64,000 bases of DNA from Pollenia angustigena (GCA_930367215.1 OV884056.1:249763127-249827126), one strand, 5' to 3'. Positions 53,371 through 64,000 are shown, numbered from the stretch's first letter. Made by a program: numbers and translations. The notes: generated from the letters alone by a model not told the origin.

Positions 53371-53723
53371 AGGCAAGATTACACTATTATACTTTGTATT
53401 AATACATGTCAAAAACTCAAGTAATATGAGAAAGTGTGATAGTGTGAATGCAATGTGTCACGAAAATGACAAGTATTAAGAAAAAACTTTGACATCCCAT
53501 ATGACTCCATCGTTTTGTGAAAAATTTCTAAACAATAATACTTTTCATTGGATCAGGGTTGCATTTTATTTCGTGTGTGAGTGTTTATACTTTGTGTGAT
53601 GGTGTGAACACAAACTGTCATGTTACATTAGATTTTTTGACAGTCGCAACAAAACTCATTAGATTTCTATCCCACAAAGTATTATGGAATACGTAAGACT
53701 TGTGAAGTAGTGTAATCTAGGCT
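53371..53723. mobile_element. TWA-flanked MITE, AGGCNAGATTACACTA ends
   Basis: It is flanked by TTA at 53368-53370 and 53724-53726. The ends are AGGCAAGATTACACTA and, in reverse complement, AGCCTAGATTACACTA. The interior repeats GTGTGATNGTGTGAA and TTTTTGACA words. It is 353 bp and related to 59249-59516. Confidence 0.8.
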
Positions 53724-53726
53724 TTA

Positions 53727-54150
53727 GGTAGCTCAGTAACTGCAAAAATGGATGCTATTCTAAAGTCACGTACGTGGTGCAAAGATATCATTTGTCTTTA
53801 TCATTTGAAATTGATCAGTCTTAGGAGTTTCAACATAAAAGTTCAAAGCAAGATATTTGTAGCAAAAAAATACTGGTCGAAATTTTTTTTTAAATTGGTA
53901 TAATAAAAATTTTATATGCTTTTAAAGTTCGTCACGTACGATATTGTAAGTATTAAAATGCAGCTAAATGCGTCATCTTATTATGTTGGTATTTAGTTAA
54001 AATTTGGTCAAAAGGAGAAAAACCTCCCACAATACGCACATTTTCGTATTATTTTACAATCACCCAAATATCACTTAGGTCACGTACGATATGCACTTAT
54101 TTTGCCCGATATTTTGGACAACAAGGTTCCGAATTTAAAATTTTTTTTCT
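53727..54150. other. No bounded feature; repeated TCACGTACG word
   Basis: GTCACGTACG occurs at about 53764, 53934 and 54080, and again at 55592 beyond the pogo-like insert, suggesting a diffuse repeat. No gene or boundary can be supported. Confidence 0.35.
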
Positions 54151-54156
54151 TTCATA

Positions 54157-55499
54157 CAGTTGAATCCCGATAATTCGTAATTGCAAGGGACCGGCCATTT
54201 CTTACGAATTATAGTGGTTTTCGATTTAGCGGGGTTTCGATTTACCGGGGTTTAAATAAAATTAATACGAATTAACAGGGTTATTCAATTTATTAACTAA
54301 AACAATAAAAACAAGTTAGAGTGCTATATTCGGCTGTGCCGAATCTTTGATTCCCTCCACCGACAGTTCGAATGTTTAAGGAGTAATATCTGTATGATGT
54401 TATTATTATCTTAAACTGTGACGTGTTGTTATTAATTATGGTTTTAAGCGACTAAACTGTTTTCCGGTAGTAGGGTTTATATGGGGCCTAGAGTAAATTA
54501 TGGACCGATCATCACAAAATTTCACAGCGTCATTTCTAGTCCTTTAGAACTTTGACGTACCAAATTTTGTTACGCTAGCATTATTTTTTACGGTTTTAGG
54601 CGTACTAAACTGTTTTCCGGGAGTAGTGTTTATATGGGGCTTAGGGTAAATTATGGACGGATCTTCACGAAATTTAACAGCGTGATTTCCAGTCAAATAA
54701 AACAAATTTTTGCAAAATCTTATTTCATTCCGTGCCTTGTTCCAGCATTTATGTTATTTTTTTGTAACAAAATTATCAATTTTTTTAGGTGGTGGTTCCA
54801 CATTTTGATTCATAGCTCTGGTCCTACTGAACCGATTTTGCTGGATTTCAATCCCAAACTGCTTAGGATAGCTTAAAGCAATTTAGCCCCAAGTTCGTTC
54901 ATTTCTTTTGAGTTGTTCGAAAGTGAGCGTGTTTTCAACAGACGGACAGACGGACAGACAGACGGACAGACAGACGGACAGACAGACGGACATGCCTAAT
55001 CGACTTAGAATTACTCAAGGACCCAGAATATATATACTTTATGGGGTCTGAGATGAATAATAAAAAAGTTTCACACAGAATGACAAACTTAATATACCCT
55101 CTTCACAACTAATTGTGGTGGAGGGTATAAAAACATAAAAGACAATTGTTAAAAATAAAATATGTATATAAAAATTATTCATGTAACAAACTGATCTTAA
55201 GAAAATAAACACACACACAAGCAAAAACACACGCAAACAAAAATTAGCGGGAGAACCAAAAAAATCATTCTTTCCATGTTTCTGTTGTTTTTATTACGAA
55301 TTATAAGTGGTAGTTAGCAAACAATTACGATTTATAAGAGGTAAAGACGATTATTTGAAAAAAAAATTACGAATTATCGAAGGGAACCAAACTGTATGGA
55401 AATTTTACGAATTAACGAGATTTTTCAAGGGACCGACAGCTTATTACGAATTATCGGGAATTACGATTTATCGGGGTACGAATTATTGGGATTTGACTA
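54157..55499. mobile_element. Pogo-like element, CAGTTGAATCCCGATAATTC ends, with nested repeat
   Basis: CAGTTGAATCCCGATAATTC at the left is mirrored by GAATTATTGGGATTTGACTA at the right, flanked by TA. Both arms repeat ACGAATTA and TTTACCGGGG/TATCGGGG words. The CAGT start, TA target and CCCGATAA-type ends resemble pogo/Tigger MITEs. The interior is occupied by a family D copy (54313-55131). The 65-aa frames inside are chance. Confidence 0.7.
54313..55131 (+). repeat. Dispersed repeat family D, most complete forward copy
   Basis: It starts AACAAGTTAGAGTGCTATAT, then the hairpin CGGCTGTGCCG. Two central units (GTTTTCCGG...TATATGGGGCCTAG at about 54460, and 54610 to 54650) follow, then GGTGGTGGTTCCACATTTTG, a GACGGACA microsatellite (about 54940-54992) and the terminal GGTGGAGGGTATAA. 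It is 819 bp. It defines the family's two ends. It inserted into the pogo-like element. Confidence 0.8.
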
Positions 55500-55837
55500 T
55501 ATAAAGTTTCCTCTAAATGAAACATAATGATAAAAAAATGTTCCAGATACTACTTTTTTGCAAAATATCTATAGCTCTAAAGGCGTACAAATGTCACGTA
55601 CGATGACATGGAAATGCCCATATGTGCATTAAGTTTTTAAAATAAAAACCTTGGTAGCATAATTGGTATCATTAGAAATTTATATCTCAGTTTTAAAACC
55701 CATAAAACGTCAAATAAAAGAAAATAAGGAAAAGAAATAAAAAAAGCGTCAAAAATCAATTCAATTTATTTGACATGACATGGGTAAATAATGACAACTC
55801 TCCCTAGTGCACCTACCTGGTACTTATTATACTATAG

Positions 55838-56177
55838 TAAAAACTATATCGGGAATGATGCTGGTATTTTATAATTGAAATTCAGTAAGGTGTAAAACGG
55901 GTAATCATCAATTCTCCATCTAATTTAACTTTTGGTTTATTTCAAGTACGAATTCGGTATTGAATCAACGTTATACTTTTTAAATGAAGAGCATTTTGAA
56001 ATTGATTGAATCTTAGTTTTACTAAAGTTACTCTAATTTTCGGATTATTTCAAGTACGAATTCGGGGTTCTGTACACTTTCTTTCTGTATTGGATTCAAG
56101 TAATCCGTACTCACCGTAGTATTAATACAGCTTCGGATTGATTTGAGTACGGATGGATTGATTTTTCTTTTCAGTGT
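55838..56177 (-). mobile_element. Inverted-repeat element L, copy 3
   Basis: Reverse copy containing CGGGAATGATGCTGGTATTT, GGTGTAAAACGGGTAATC, TTTCGGATTATTTCAAGTACG, AATCCGTACTCACCGTA and TACGGATGGATTGATTTTTC. It ends at CTTTTCAGTGT. It is shorter than copies 1 and 2, lacking the TTCTCATTTAGT end. Confidence 0.7.
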
Positions 56178-56723
56178 TGCAATGCTAGGTTGAGGGATTG
56201 CAGATTCACAAGGTGTGCTGTCAAGTCATATTGTCATAATATCCTAAAATTTTACAATAGTTTAAAAAAAATTATTGTTGTGTTTCAAACAAAAAAAGTC
56301 CTAAAATAAAAAGACTACCTGCGCGAAAATTGTGTTAATTGGTCCAACAGACTGGTCCTGGGATTTGTGAAAATAGAACAAGTACAAAAAGAATGAACTC
56401 ATGACCAGTGAAAGGAGATCCAATAATTTAACTGGTTTATGATGAACTAAAAGGTAGATTTTTTTTGGGACTTTCAAAAATTTGGTTCTTGAATTTAATT
56501 TGTTTTATTGAAATAATACTACATTGTGTCAATAGCTTTTGGTGAGAACCGGTGGATGGTTAGGATGGCAATGCTTAGGTTTTAAAATCTTGCCGGGCTA
56601 GACCGGTAGAAGCGTGAATTCGCAAAGCCATTGTCCAAAAAATGAATAATATGTATAAAAAGCAAAATGAATTATAACAAAAAAAAATTGTTAAATTTTA
56701 ATAAAACGGAAAACAAAAAAAAA

Positions 56724-57742
56724 CAAGTAAGAGTGCTATATTCCGCTGTGCCGAATCCTATATACCCTTCGCCATTGTAGAATAGAGTAGAATAGAGAGC
56801 AATTAAAAAAAAACTTGAGGGGATTGGAAGAAGAGACGACAACCGGATTTGAACTTCGCTTTGCATAAGGACCCAGAATAAATATATACTTTATAGGGTG
56901 TAGGACCTTCGGTGAAGGGTATAAAAAACAAACTTAATTATAAAAAAAGAGTAATTTTTGGGATTTCAGTATTTTGGTCATAACTCTGCTATTTCTTAAC
57001 CGATTTGACAGATTTATATACCGACATGTTAAAGAAATTTGCCAGTTATTTTGGCTATAAAACTTGGACTCGGGAAGATCTATGGTTCCTGAAAATGGGT
57101 ATTTAAAAAAAAAAAATTAATATTTTGGTCATAACTTTTTCGTGTCTGAACCGATTTTCCCGAGTTTTTTAGAAAATATTTGCTATTAAAAATTTCCGAT
57201 CTTCTGATATATATAAGGCGTAACCGTAGGTCATATTACAGTCAAAAAATTCAGGTTTTTATAAAATTTTTAATACTTTTTGTATGAGAGGTACCACGCC
57301 TACTTCTCCAACCCCGCCCACATTTTATAGGATGGTGTGTATTTATAACCCAAATGTTTGTACCTAATTTTAAAGCCGTTCTCCAGATATACAGAAAAAA
57401 GTAATAAAAATTCAACAACCACAAGGGATTTTTTGGAAAAATTAGAGGCAGTCGTGGTTTTTTGGTCATATCTCAGCCATTGTTTGACCGATCTGGCTGA
57501 ATTTCAATAGGAAGAAATGGTGGACTATATGTGATATAAATGTGAAACAACGTAGCCGCTATCATGTCTGGAGTCTCCGGAAAACACATATCAGATGTAA
57601 GACGGACAGACGGACGGAGGGACGGATATCGTTAAATCAACTTCTCTCCTCATAAGGACCCAGAATATAAGATCAATATTGTAGAAATTACAAACGGAAT
57701 GACGAACTTATATTTACCCTTTTCCACCTGTGGTGATGGGTA
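56724..57742 (+). repeat. Dispersed repeat family D, short copy followed by a longer partial copy
   Basis: The first copy (56724-56927) has both ends: AAACAAGTAAGAGTGCTATA with CCGCTGTGCCG, and GTGAAGGGTATAAAAA. A second segment to 57742 has repeated GGTCATAACT...AACCGATTT words (about 56970 and 57120), a GACGGACAGACGGACGG tract at about 57602 and the end GTGATGGGTATAAAAAG. It is non-coding. The minus frames at 56672-56866 and 57251-57469 are not genes. Confidence 0.7.
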
Positions 57743-57879
57743 TAAAAAGAAAAAGGCAAAAAAAAAACAATTGCTAGTCTACTGAAATAAATGGAAATTT
57801 CAAAAAAAAACAACTGGCATATTGTACAAAAATTAAAATAAAAAAAAAAAAAACAAACTACAAATATTGACCAATTCCC

Positions 57880-58960
57880 TGCGATATTTCGATTCCCGAA
57901 CATCCCGACCTCCCACTTCCTCGGCTGGCAGCTGATGATTTGCTGCCTGGCCTGCACTCCCACTACCTTGGCAAATCCTTGGCCATTATGTGGATTTGCC
58001 CCTTAAATATATTCTACCCCTACAAGTTTAAAACTTAGTTCACTTACCTGCTATTATTTTTTACTCCATCTTCTATCTTTTTCTTCCTCAAGAAACTTCC
58101 ATAAGCAGCAAGCTCGTAAGTCCGCAAAGAACCCGTCCTAACTGTCCACTCAAAACAAACCTCCGTAAGAAAAAAATCATCGGTCGTCGCTAATCCAAAG
58201 GCCCTATTCAGTGCCCTAAAACCCTAGTCCGCGCTCGGTCTAGTGTAAGAAATCACAGGTAGGATCACCAATAGTTTACCTTTCCTCCGTCGGTCTGGCC
58301 ACAGTCCCGTCTGTTCATAGGTCAGTGTCGTGTCGAATGCCAGTGTGTGTGTGGTGTGAGAGGGTGTGTATGTGTGGTGAGTGTGCGTTACCTGATGGAT
58401 GGTGTTTTTAGTATGTGGTGTGTAGGGATGACGGATGATGATGATGCGGATATATAGGGATAAATGCTGGTGTCGTAGGTATGTAGGTTGAATGTGTGTA
58501 TGATGTGTGTGTATTTGTTATATGGATGGTGTGTATGGAGGTTGTGTATGAGTATGAATGTCTTTTTTTCTGCCCGTGTTAAATACCTTCAAGGTCTTTT
58601 CTTGTTCGCTTATTTAAATGTTAACTTTATTTGTTTTTTTCTTCTTATTTTAACAACATATTCAAATACAAAAAAAAATTAAATATTTTGGCACTTTTCT
58701 TTTACACAAAAAAAACTAATTTTCTTTTCCCTGAAAACTCAACTTTTGCAAAAAAAAAACCAAAAGCGACTTTCCTCAACCGCACTTCAGACTAAAAAAA
58801 AACTCTTCCTCTTCCCTTCTCTTCCTCTTTCTACTGTCCTACTTTCCCGCCATTTTTTTTCCTTCCCCGCCAATCTCCTTAACTCCCTGAACAGCTGTGA
58901 AAACTGTCAAAAAGATTATTCTAGCAGTTTGCACGGTTGCACTTTAATGTAAAATCCTCT
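57880..58960 (-). other. GC-richer, TG-rich stretch; possible 5' exon or promoter region of an unseen gene
   Basis: Base composition rises here. On the minus strand there are consensus-like 5' splice donors: AGCAGGTAAGTG at about 58043-58054 and ATCAGGTAACGC at about 58386. A TG/TGTGTGG-rich tract spans about 58335-58560, and pyrimidine-rich CTTCCTCTTCCC lies at about 58805. No frame longer than about 90 aa supports a protein; the minus frame at 57688-57963 (MGVQARQQIISCQPRKWE, then a low-complexity tail) may include a short exon. This is a guess that transcript data would settle. Confidence 0.25.
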
Positions 58961-59248
58961 CCACTCCCATTAACATCAAAATACAACCTTCAGCCGTTAC
59001 AGAGGCATGACAATTAAAGTAACCGACACAAAATACATTCATTAAGAATAGATGTGTGACTGATCAAATGGTGTCAATTGATCCCTCCAATGACAACCCC
59101 ATGTAAAAGTGATAAGTCTTATTCATATACGGGACTACTTTAGTGTCAGTTCGCTTTCCTTTAGGGTAATAACTCTCATATTTGTTCTTGTTATTATTTA
59201 AAGACATATGAATTATTGACTTTCTTATAGATCCCCCAATTGTATTAA

Positions 59249-59516
59249 AGGCTACTTTACACTATCACACAAGTCATGTATTCCATAATAAATTGTAGGA
59301 TAGGAATCTAATGAGTTTGATTTAACTTAATAGTTTGTATTCACACTATCACACACGAAATAAAATTCAACGCTGACCAAATGAAAATTTTTATTGTTTC
59401 ATATCTTTTTCCTAATACTTGTAATTTTCATAACACATTGTATTTCCACTATCACAGTTTTACATTCTACTTGAGTTTTTGACATGTATGAATAGTTTAA
59501 TAGTGTAGAGTAGCCT
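59249..59516. mobile_element. TWA-flanked MITE, AGGCTACTTTACACTATCAC ends
   Basis: It is flanked by TAA at 59246-59248 and 59517-59519. The ends are AGGCTACTTTACACTA and, in reverse complement, AGGCTACTCTACACTA. The internal ACACTATCACAC words and TTGAGTTTTTGACATG block link it to 53371-53723. It is 268 bp. Confidence 0.85.
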
Positions 59517-59797
59517 TAAACAATACTACACATTACACAGTGCAACAAAATTCGGATCATCGCCGCCAGCCTCAATACTTAAAATGCGAAATGAAACTAG
59601 ACCATTGGTAGAGCAAATCTACCAAAGGGTTTTGAAAATTAAGCTCGAGTTCCCGAAATATCGGCCCTAAAGTTTTTGAATCTTTTGAAAAGGCGTTTGG
59701 TATAAGTCAAAAAAAATATACTTAATGTACTTTTGAGCTAAAATACTATTTCAGATTTCTTCAGTAGAATTGTATGGCGATTCTTTGCTTATAATAT

Positions 59798-60135
59798 ATT
59801 AACCCTCTAACACTCATTTTTTTAAACTTCCCCACAAAAGTATACTTAAACATCAGTTTAGACGGTTAAAATGTTTAACGAAGGGGTCTTCTAAGACCAA
59901 AAGTTCGTGCAATGTATGTTAAACGGATTTTCGAAATTCCGGTCCTTTAAAATTTTTGAATTTTTGGAAAACCCGTTTTACATACATTGCAAAAACTTTT
60001 TGGTCTGGGAAAGAAAATATTCGTCGAAAATTTTAACCCCTTTAAAGTGCCGTTTTAGTATACTTTTGTGTGGAAATTAAATTAAAAAAATAAAATTAAA
60101 TATTACCCCTTTAAATGAGTGCTAGAGAGTTATTA
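59798..60135. mobile_element. Nested inverted-repeat element, CCCTCTAACACTCATTT ends
   Basis: ACCCTCTAACACTCATTT at about 59802 is mirrored by AAATGAGTGCTAGAGAGTT at 60113. Internal words AAAGTATACTT / AAGTATACTTTTG and TGCAATGTATGTTAAACGG / CGTTTTACATACATTGCA are mirrored too. The TA-flanked MITE abuts its right end. Confidence 0.65.
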
Positions 60136-60384
60136 TCGAGCCCTAACCGCGAAAATAATGTAAGCGACATCATTTTCGATTTTCGTTTTTTTTAATAAAT
60201 GACTTTATTGGTAACACTTGCATCATCTCCCAAAATTTCATGGTCACATAAGGTACCGTTACGTTTTTATCGCAAGAACAATTTTATTGTAAGCGACAAA
60301 ATTTATATGAAATAAAATAGAAAAAACTCTCTCCTGTAAAATTTAATTTTTGGTGCTTACGTTATTTTGGCGGTAAGGGCTCGA
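60136..60384. mobile_element. TA-flanked MITE, TCGAGCCCTAACCGCG ends, copy 2
   Basis: The inverted ends TCGAGCCCTAACCGCGAAAA / GGCGGTAAGGGCTCGA are flanked by TA at 60134-60135 and 60385-60386. The centre ACTTGCATCATCTCC and CATGGTCACATAAGGTACCG is shared with 20607-20864. It is 249 bp. Confidence 0.8.
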
Positions 60385-60639
60385 TATATTCTAAGAAAAG
60401 AATCGCCATACAATTCTACTGCAGACATCTGAAATAGTATTTTAGCTTAGAAGTACATTTAGTATTTTTTTTTTTTTTTTTTGAATTATTAGTATTGTGG
60501 TAATTTTGTTGAACTATTTATGGTTTTTAATCCAAATTTTCAATATTTTTAATCAGTCTTAAGTTCATCAAATTTAATTTTCATTAAATTATTTTAATGA
60601 AGAAAGGAATTTTACAACATGTAAATTAATTAAAATTGT

Positions 60640-60800
60640 TATTGATAATCATTCTTGACTGACCTGAGATTCGAGCCCAGGCGGCTGGTTACCATGACAT
60701 GTTTCGATCGCTACCACTCGATCTCCTCAGAGGGATTTGCCGTCTTACACTCGCAGCCATCGACGACTGCTGACGTCAATAGTCAATAGTCAAACATCAA
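60640..60800 (-). mobile_element. tRNA-derived SINE head (candidate)
   Basis: On the reverse strand, GATCGAGTGGTAGCGATCG (A-box-like, about 60703-60721) is followed about 30 bases later by GGGCTCGAATCTCAGG (B-box-like, about 60663-60678). This spacing and order is that of a Ser/Leu-type tRNA, and the acceptor stem is not convincing, so a SINE head is likelier than a functional tRNA gene. It is noticeably GC-richer than its surroundings and lies in the loop of the foldback element. Confidence 0.5.
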
Positions 60801-61151
60801 TCCTTAAACCAAATTGTGTTTTAATCTTTGGTAGATCGAAGTTTGCTGTTTTTAATGATTATCCATTTTTAATTGATTTTACATGTTTTTCCTTTACCTC
60901 TGTTTTTTCGTACTTTTTGTCAAGAATTCTTCTTGAAGTCCAAAGTACATTTTTGTTTTTTCATGTTTGGGTTTCTTTTTCTTGTTGACTTATACCAAAC
61001 GCCTTTTCAAAAACCTTAGGGCCGATATTTGGGAACTCGAGCTTACTTTTCAAAACCCTTTGGCAGATTGGCTCTACCAATAGTCAAGTCTCATTTCGCG
61101 TTGCAAGTATTGATGTTTTTTTTTTTTTTTTTTTTTTTGTTGCACAGTGTG

Positions 61152-62330
61152 ATAAGTATTACATACTTCAAATTTTATTACAATTTTAATGAACCATAAA
61201 ATTAACTCTTTCTCAATATTACAATTTATTGCCAAAGCTGATTTAAAACGGTTACATAAAATTATAAAAACTGTCCGGAAATTATATTTTAATAAATAAA
61301 TATGCATTAATACTATCAAAATCTTAAACACATTTAACACTTGTAGGTATCAAATATCCTGCCAGTTTTTCAATTTCAGCTGATAAACATTTTTTTACCA
61401 AGTTTTTAACTTCCGTTTAAATACGCGTTTAAAATTTGTTGCATTTTTATTTTTTCTTTTTATTTCACATGCCGCGTTATTAACAAAAATTATTATCACA
61501 GCTTTATGAAACAAAAAATTGTGCTGTTAATGGCATTGACAATGATTAAGTTTGTTTCAAGATTCAACATTAGTTACTAATACAAGTGAATTTTACTCGT
61601 ATTGGTGAAATTGAAATCTTTTTTAAGGAAGTTGTAGAAAAACGTTTGTAAATTTTATGATCTACAAGACACTTTTTTATGGGTCGCAGAAAGTGGTTGG
61701 GTTTGAAAGAAAATATTTTAAACCAATACCAGTTTATTATTATGGAAAATAATATTATGTAGGGTTTTTTCTTTATGTTTTACAACTGGACATTTAATTT
61801 GCTTGGCTAAACAGTCATGACTCATGAACTAGGGATAGGATCTTCATGTAAATACAGGTTTTTTTCGGTGGTCGCAGTTCAACATAAATAAAATATCTTT
61901 GCGAATCTATAAATTTGCGATAAAATGGCATCGATTTTTTATTTTATTTTATATGTATGTATATTTTACATAATTTTTCTTGTTTTTAAATGTTGTAAAG
62001 CAAGATGTTTTCTTACAAAATTACGACAAAAATAGCATGATACCACAACAAACTCTTTTCCAACTACAAGATTAACTCATCTCTGTAAAAAAATACCATT
62101 TTTATCTAAGAATATGTTGTATTTCTTTTTGTCTGTGGCATTTTGACAAAACATCTTAAGTCGAGATTAGATAGAAAAAGAGATTTTAAATAAACACGGT
62201 GATAAAATAATTTTAAACAAAAATAATAAAACAAACCAAATTAAAAAAAAAACATTCGTTTATAATACAAAATTTTAAAAACGTAAGCAAAAATTGTTTA
62301 TGAAAAAAAACTTAAGTTGTTTTGTCAAAA
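61152..62330. other. No feature recognised
   Basis: AT-rich DNA without a frame or bounded repeat that can be supported. Confidence 0.4.
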
Positions 62331-62339
62331 TGCCACAGC

Positions 62340-62533
62340 CAAGGCGAATTGACTAGAAGGTGAGGTCAACTCTACAACTACAATGCTTCTGTGGTCGGCT
62401 TGTCAAAAATATTGCTAGTAAAAAAAACAGGTTTGTTTACATAAAAAACTAGTTCGTATACAAACTTTGACAAGTCGACCACCGAAAAAAAACACCATAT
62501 GTTGACTTGACCCCACCTAGTCAATTCGCCTTG
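62340..62533 (+). mobile_element. hAT MITE, CAAGGCGAATTGACTAG ends, copy 1
   Basis: A perfect 8-bp duplication GCCACAGC lies at 62332-62339 and 62534-62541. The ends are CAAGGCGAATTGACTAG and CTAGTCAATTCGCCTTG. It is 194 bp and nearly identical to copy 2, about 490 bp away in the same orientation. It is non-coding and recently mobile. Confidence 0.93.
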
Positions 62534-62826
62534 GCCACAGCTATGTCGTTTGACAACACAACACCATTCGAATAAAAAATAAGAATACCAGACATGATTG
62601 GATGCAAATGCATATCATACTAACATTATTACTGAAAGAATGTTTGCCATCCCTTCAATCGATTAGTTCTCTCTATCCTGTAGCCCGTCCCTGTATTTCT
62701 CACATCGTAAAACTTTTTGCATGAAACGTGTGAATTGCAAGAAAAATAGTATGAAATGAAACAAAAAATGCTTTTTCTCACACAAATGTTTCTGTATCTT
62801 TTCTTTGCGAGAATTATCAGTCATTT

Positions 62827-63024
62827 CAAGGCGAATTGACTAGAAGGTGAGGTCAACTCTACAACTACAATGCTTCTGTGGTCGGGTTGTCAAAAATATT
62901 GCTAGTAAAAAAAACAGGTTTGTTTACATAAAAAACTAGTTTGTATACAAACTTTGACAAGTCGACCACCGAAAAAAAAACACCATATGTTGACTTGACC
63001 CCACCTTCCAGTCAATTCGCCGTG
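62827..63024 (+). mobile_element. hAT MITE, CAAGGCGAATTGACTAG ends, copy 2
   Basis: A perfect 8-bp duplication AGTCATTT lies at 62819-62826 and 63025-63032. It differs from copy 1 at only a few sites (one G/C at about 62885, C/T at about 62942, one A, and CTAGT versus TTCCAGT near the right end). It is 198 bp. The distinct target duplications show two separate insertions. Confidence 0.93.
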
Positions 63025-63032
63025 AGTCATTT

Positions 63033-64000
63033 AAATAATTTTCCAGCAATTATTGGAAGGATGTGAGAAAATGTGCTTCTGTAAAAATATTTTGCGAAAA
63101 GTTTCTTACAAGAACTGTCAAAATGAGTCACATTTGAAATTGGTGCGAGAAAGACAAAATGAAGATATTTTAAATTTAAAATATGTTTATATACTTTTTT
63201 TTTAAATAAATAATAAAAAAAATAGAAGGAATTGAAATGATGAATGCATAATTTATATGATGAAAATAAACAAAACAAAATTATTATATTTTGTTATTTG
63301 AAATTTTTTTAGCCCTCCTTGTTTTGGTTTTATTCAGTGCTGCCAGACAAATTTGTGTAAAGAACTTTAAATTCCTGAAAAAAAAAATAATTAAAATTAA
63401 TTTTAAACAAATTTTGTTAGTTTTTTTTTTAAACATAATCAAACAAAAGCATAGTTAATGTTCATGCCCAGCTAGCATTTGTATCATAATCGAATCATTT
63501 AGGAATCAGCTTCACGAGCAAAATACCCATATATGAGCTCATTTTTTAATCATAAATGATACTCTCGGTGTGAGAAAATGGTACCCTACAAATGAATCAC
63601 CTGAATGAATCATATGTGATACAATTTTTGATCCTTTTAATGTTAGTTTTTATAATCATTATTGAATCGTTTTCGTCTCATTTTTCAATCGTAAATTATA
63701 TAGTTTTTGATTATAATCAAAATAATTTTTGGGAATACAAAATTTTAATTTCAAAAGATTTTGTTATTCGTGCTTAATTCCTAATTTTTATTATTGATAA
63801 AAACACTAAAATTTATTGTTGATGGGATAAGCTCTTCCTATGCGCATTTCACTGGTTGCTTAGACAAGATCGTCAGGAAACTTCATCCTTAAAGATTTTA
63901 GAAAAACTAAAGATATTAAACCAAATAAAACTGTTAAACGTATAAGACTTATAAGCAACAGTTCTACTTGTAACGATATCAAAGTTTAAACAAAAAACAT
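63033..64000. other. No gene; lone hAT-like end near 63336
   Basis: CAGTGCTGCCAGACAAATTT at about 63336 resembles the terminus of the element at 44329-46365, so a related element may run past the window. The rest has only chance frames, such as 63027-63278 and 63592-63777. Confidence 0.4.

Larger units (their letters stand above)
59534..61151. mobile_element. Foldback element, CACAGTGCAACAAAA ends, with nested elements
   Basis: CACAGTGCAACAAAA at 59536 is mirrored by TTTTGTTGCACAGTG near 61148. Arm sequence is mirrored in blocks: GGTTTTGAAAATTAAGCTCGAG, GGCGTTTGGTATAAGTCAA and AGAATTGTATGGCGATTCTT recur in reverse at about 61040, 60990 and 60400. The interior contains an element at 59798-60135, a MITE at 60136-60384 and a SINE-like segment. 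The 88-aa minus frame at its right edge and the 83-aa frame at 60737 are chance. Confidence 0.7.

Noticed and set aside
60640..60760. Functional tRNA gene on the minus strand
   Set aside because: Box-like motifs are present, but a paired acceptor stem and a clear anticodon loop could not be drawn, so it is listed as a SINE candidate.

Overview
The window is very AT-rich, gene-poor eukaryotic DNA. Microsatellites, poly-A/T runs and densely nested transposons point to an insect. The mix (a Jockey-type non-LTR element, many hAT elements, Tc1/mariner and PIF/Harbinger-like MITEs, and dispersed repeats carrying (GACGGACA)n and ending GAGGGTATAA) suggests a higher dipteran, perhaps a calyptrate fly. 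That assignment is an inference. No host protein-coding gene can be supported. Nearly every open frame is a chance frame or a transposon remnant.

0-13.5 kb. A DINE/Helitron-like dispersed repeat (1-500) is followed by a TIR-bounded block (534-4026). Then comes a Russian-doll nest. An inverted-repeat element (about 4879-11610) contains a hAT element (5428-11315). That hAT was hit by a complete Jockey-type retrotransposon (6034-10313) and by a palindromic element with an internal minisatellite (10335-11259). The Jockey copy has both ORFs open, an apparent Inr+DPE promoter, a TAATG stop/start overlap and a 12-bp target-site duplication (TSD). It holds the only two intact coding genes of the window. 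A reverse-strand dispersed repeat with about 140-bp internal repeats follows.

13.5-31 kb. Here lie TIR elements beginning CACAG, several hAT elements with perfect 8-bp TSDs (17769-18898, 19280-22376, 21051-22140, 29287-30024), a broken mariner-like transposase (25395-26213, minus) and TWA-flanked MITEs.

31-44 kb. A nearly perfect 1.1-kb tandem duplication ends inside a palindromic element. Further on are a foldback hAT, a hAT transposase remnant, a 2.1-kb palindrome with about 970-bp arms (39828-41970) and another nest.

44-64 kb. This part holds hAT elements with TSDs (44329-46365, 47281-48439, 48756-49142), a TIR element with a MADF-domain relic, a pogo-like element, more copies of the 4.9-kb inverted-repeat family, a somewhat GC-richer TG-rich stretch (57880-58960) that could be an untranslated or promoter part of an unseen gene, a foldback element containing a tRNA-like SINE head, and two nearly identical hAT MITEs near 62.3 and 62.8 kb.

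The genes do not form a host pathway. The only functional unit is the retrotransposon ORF1/ORF2 pair. Element boundaries were read by eye from inverted repeats and duplicated flanks; family names follow from TSD length and recognisable motifs.
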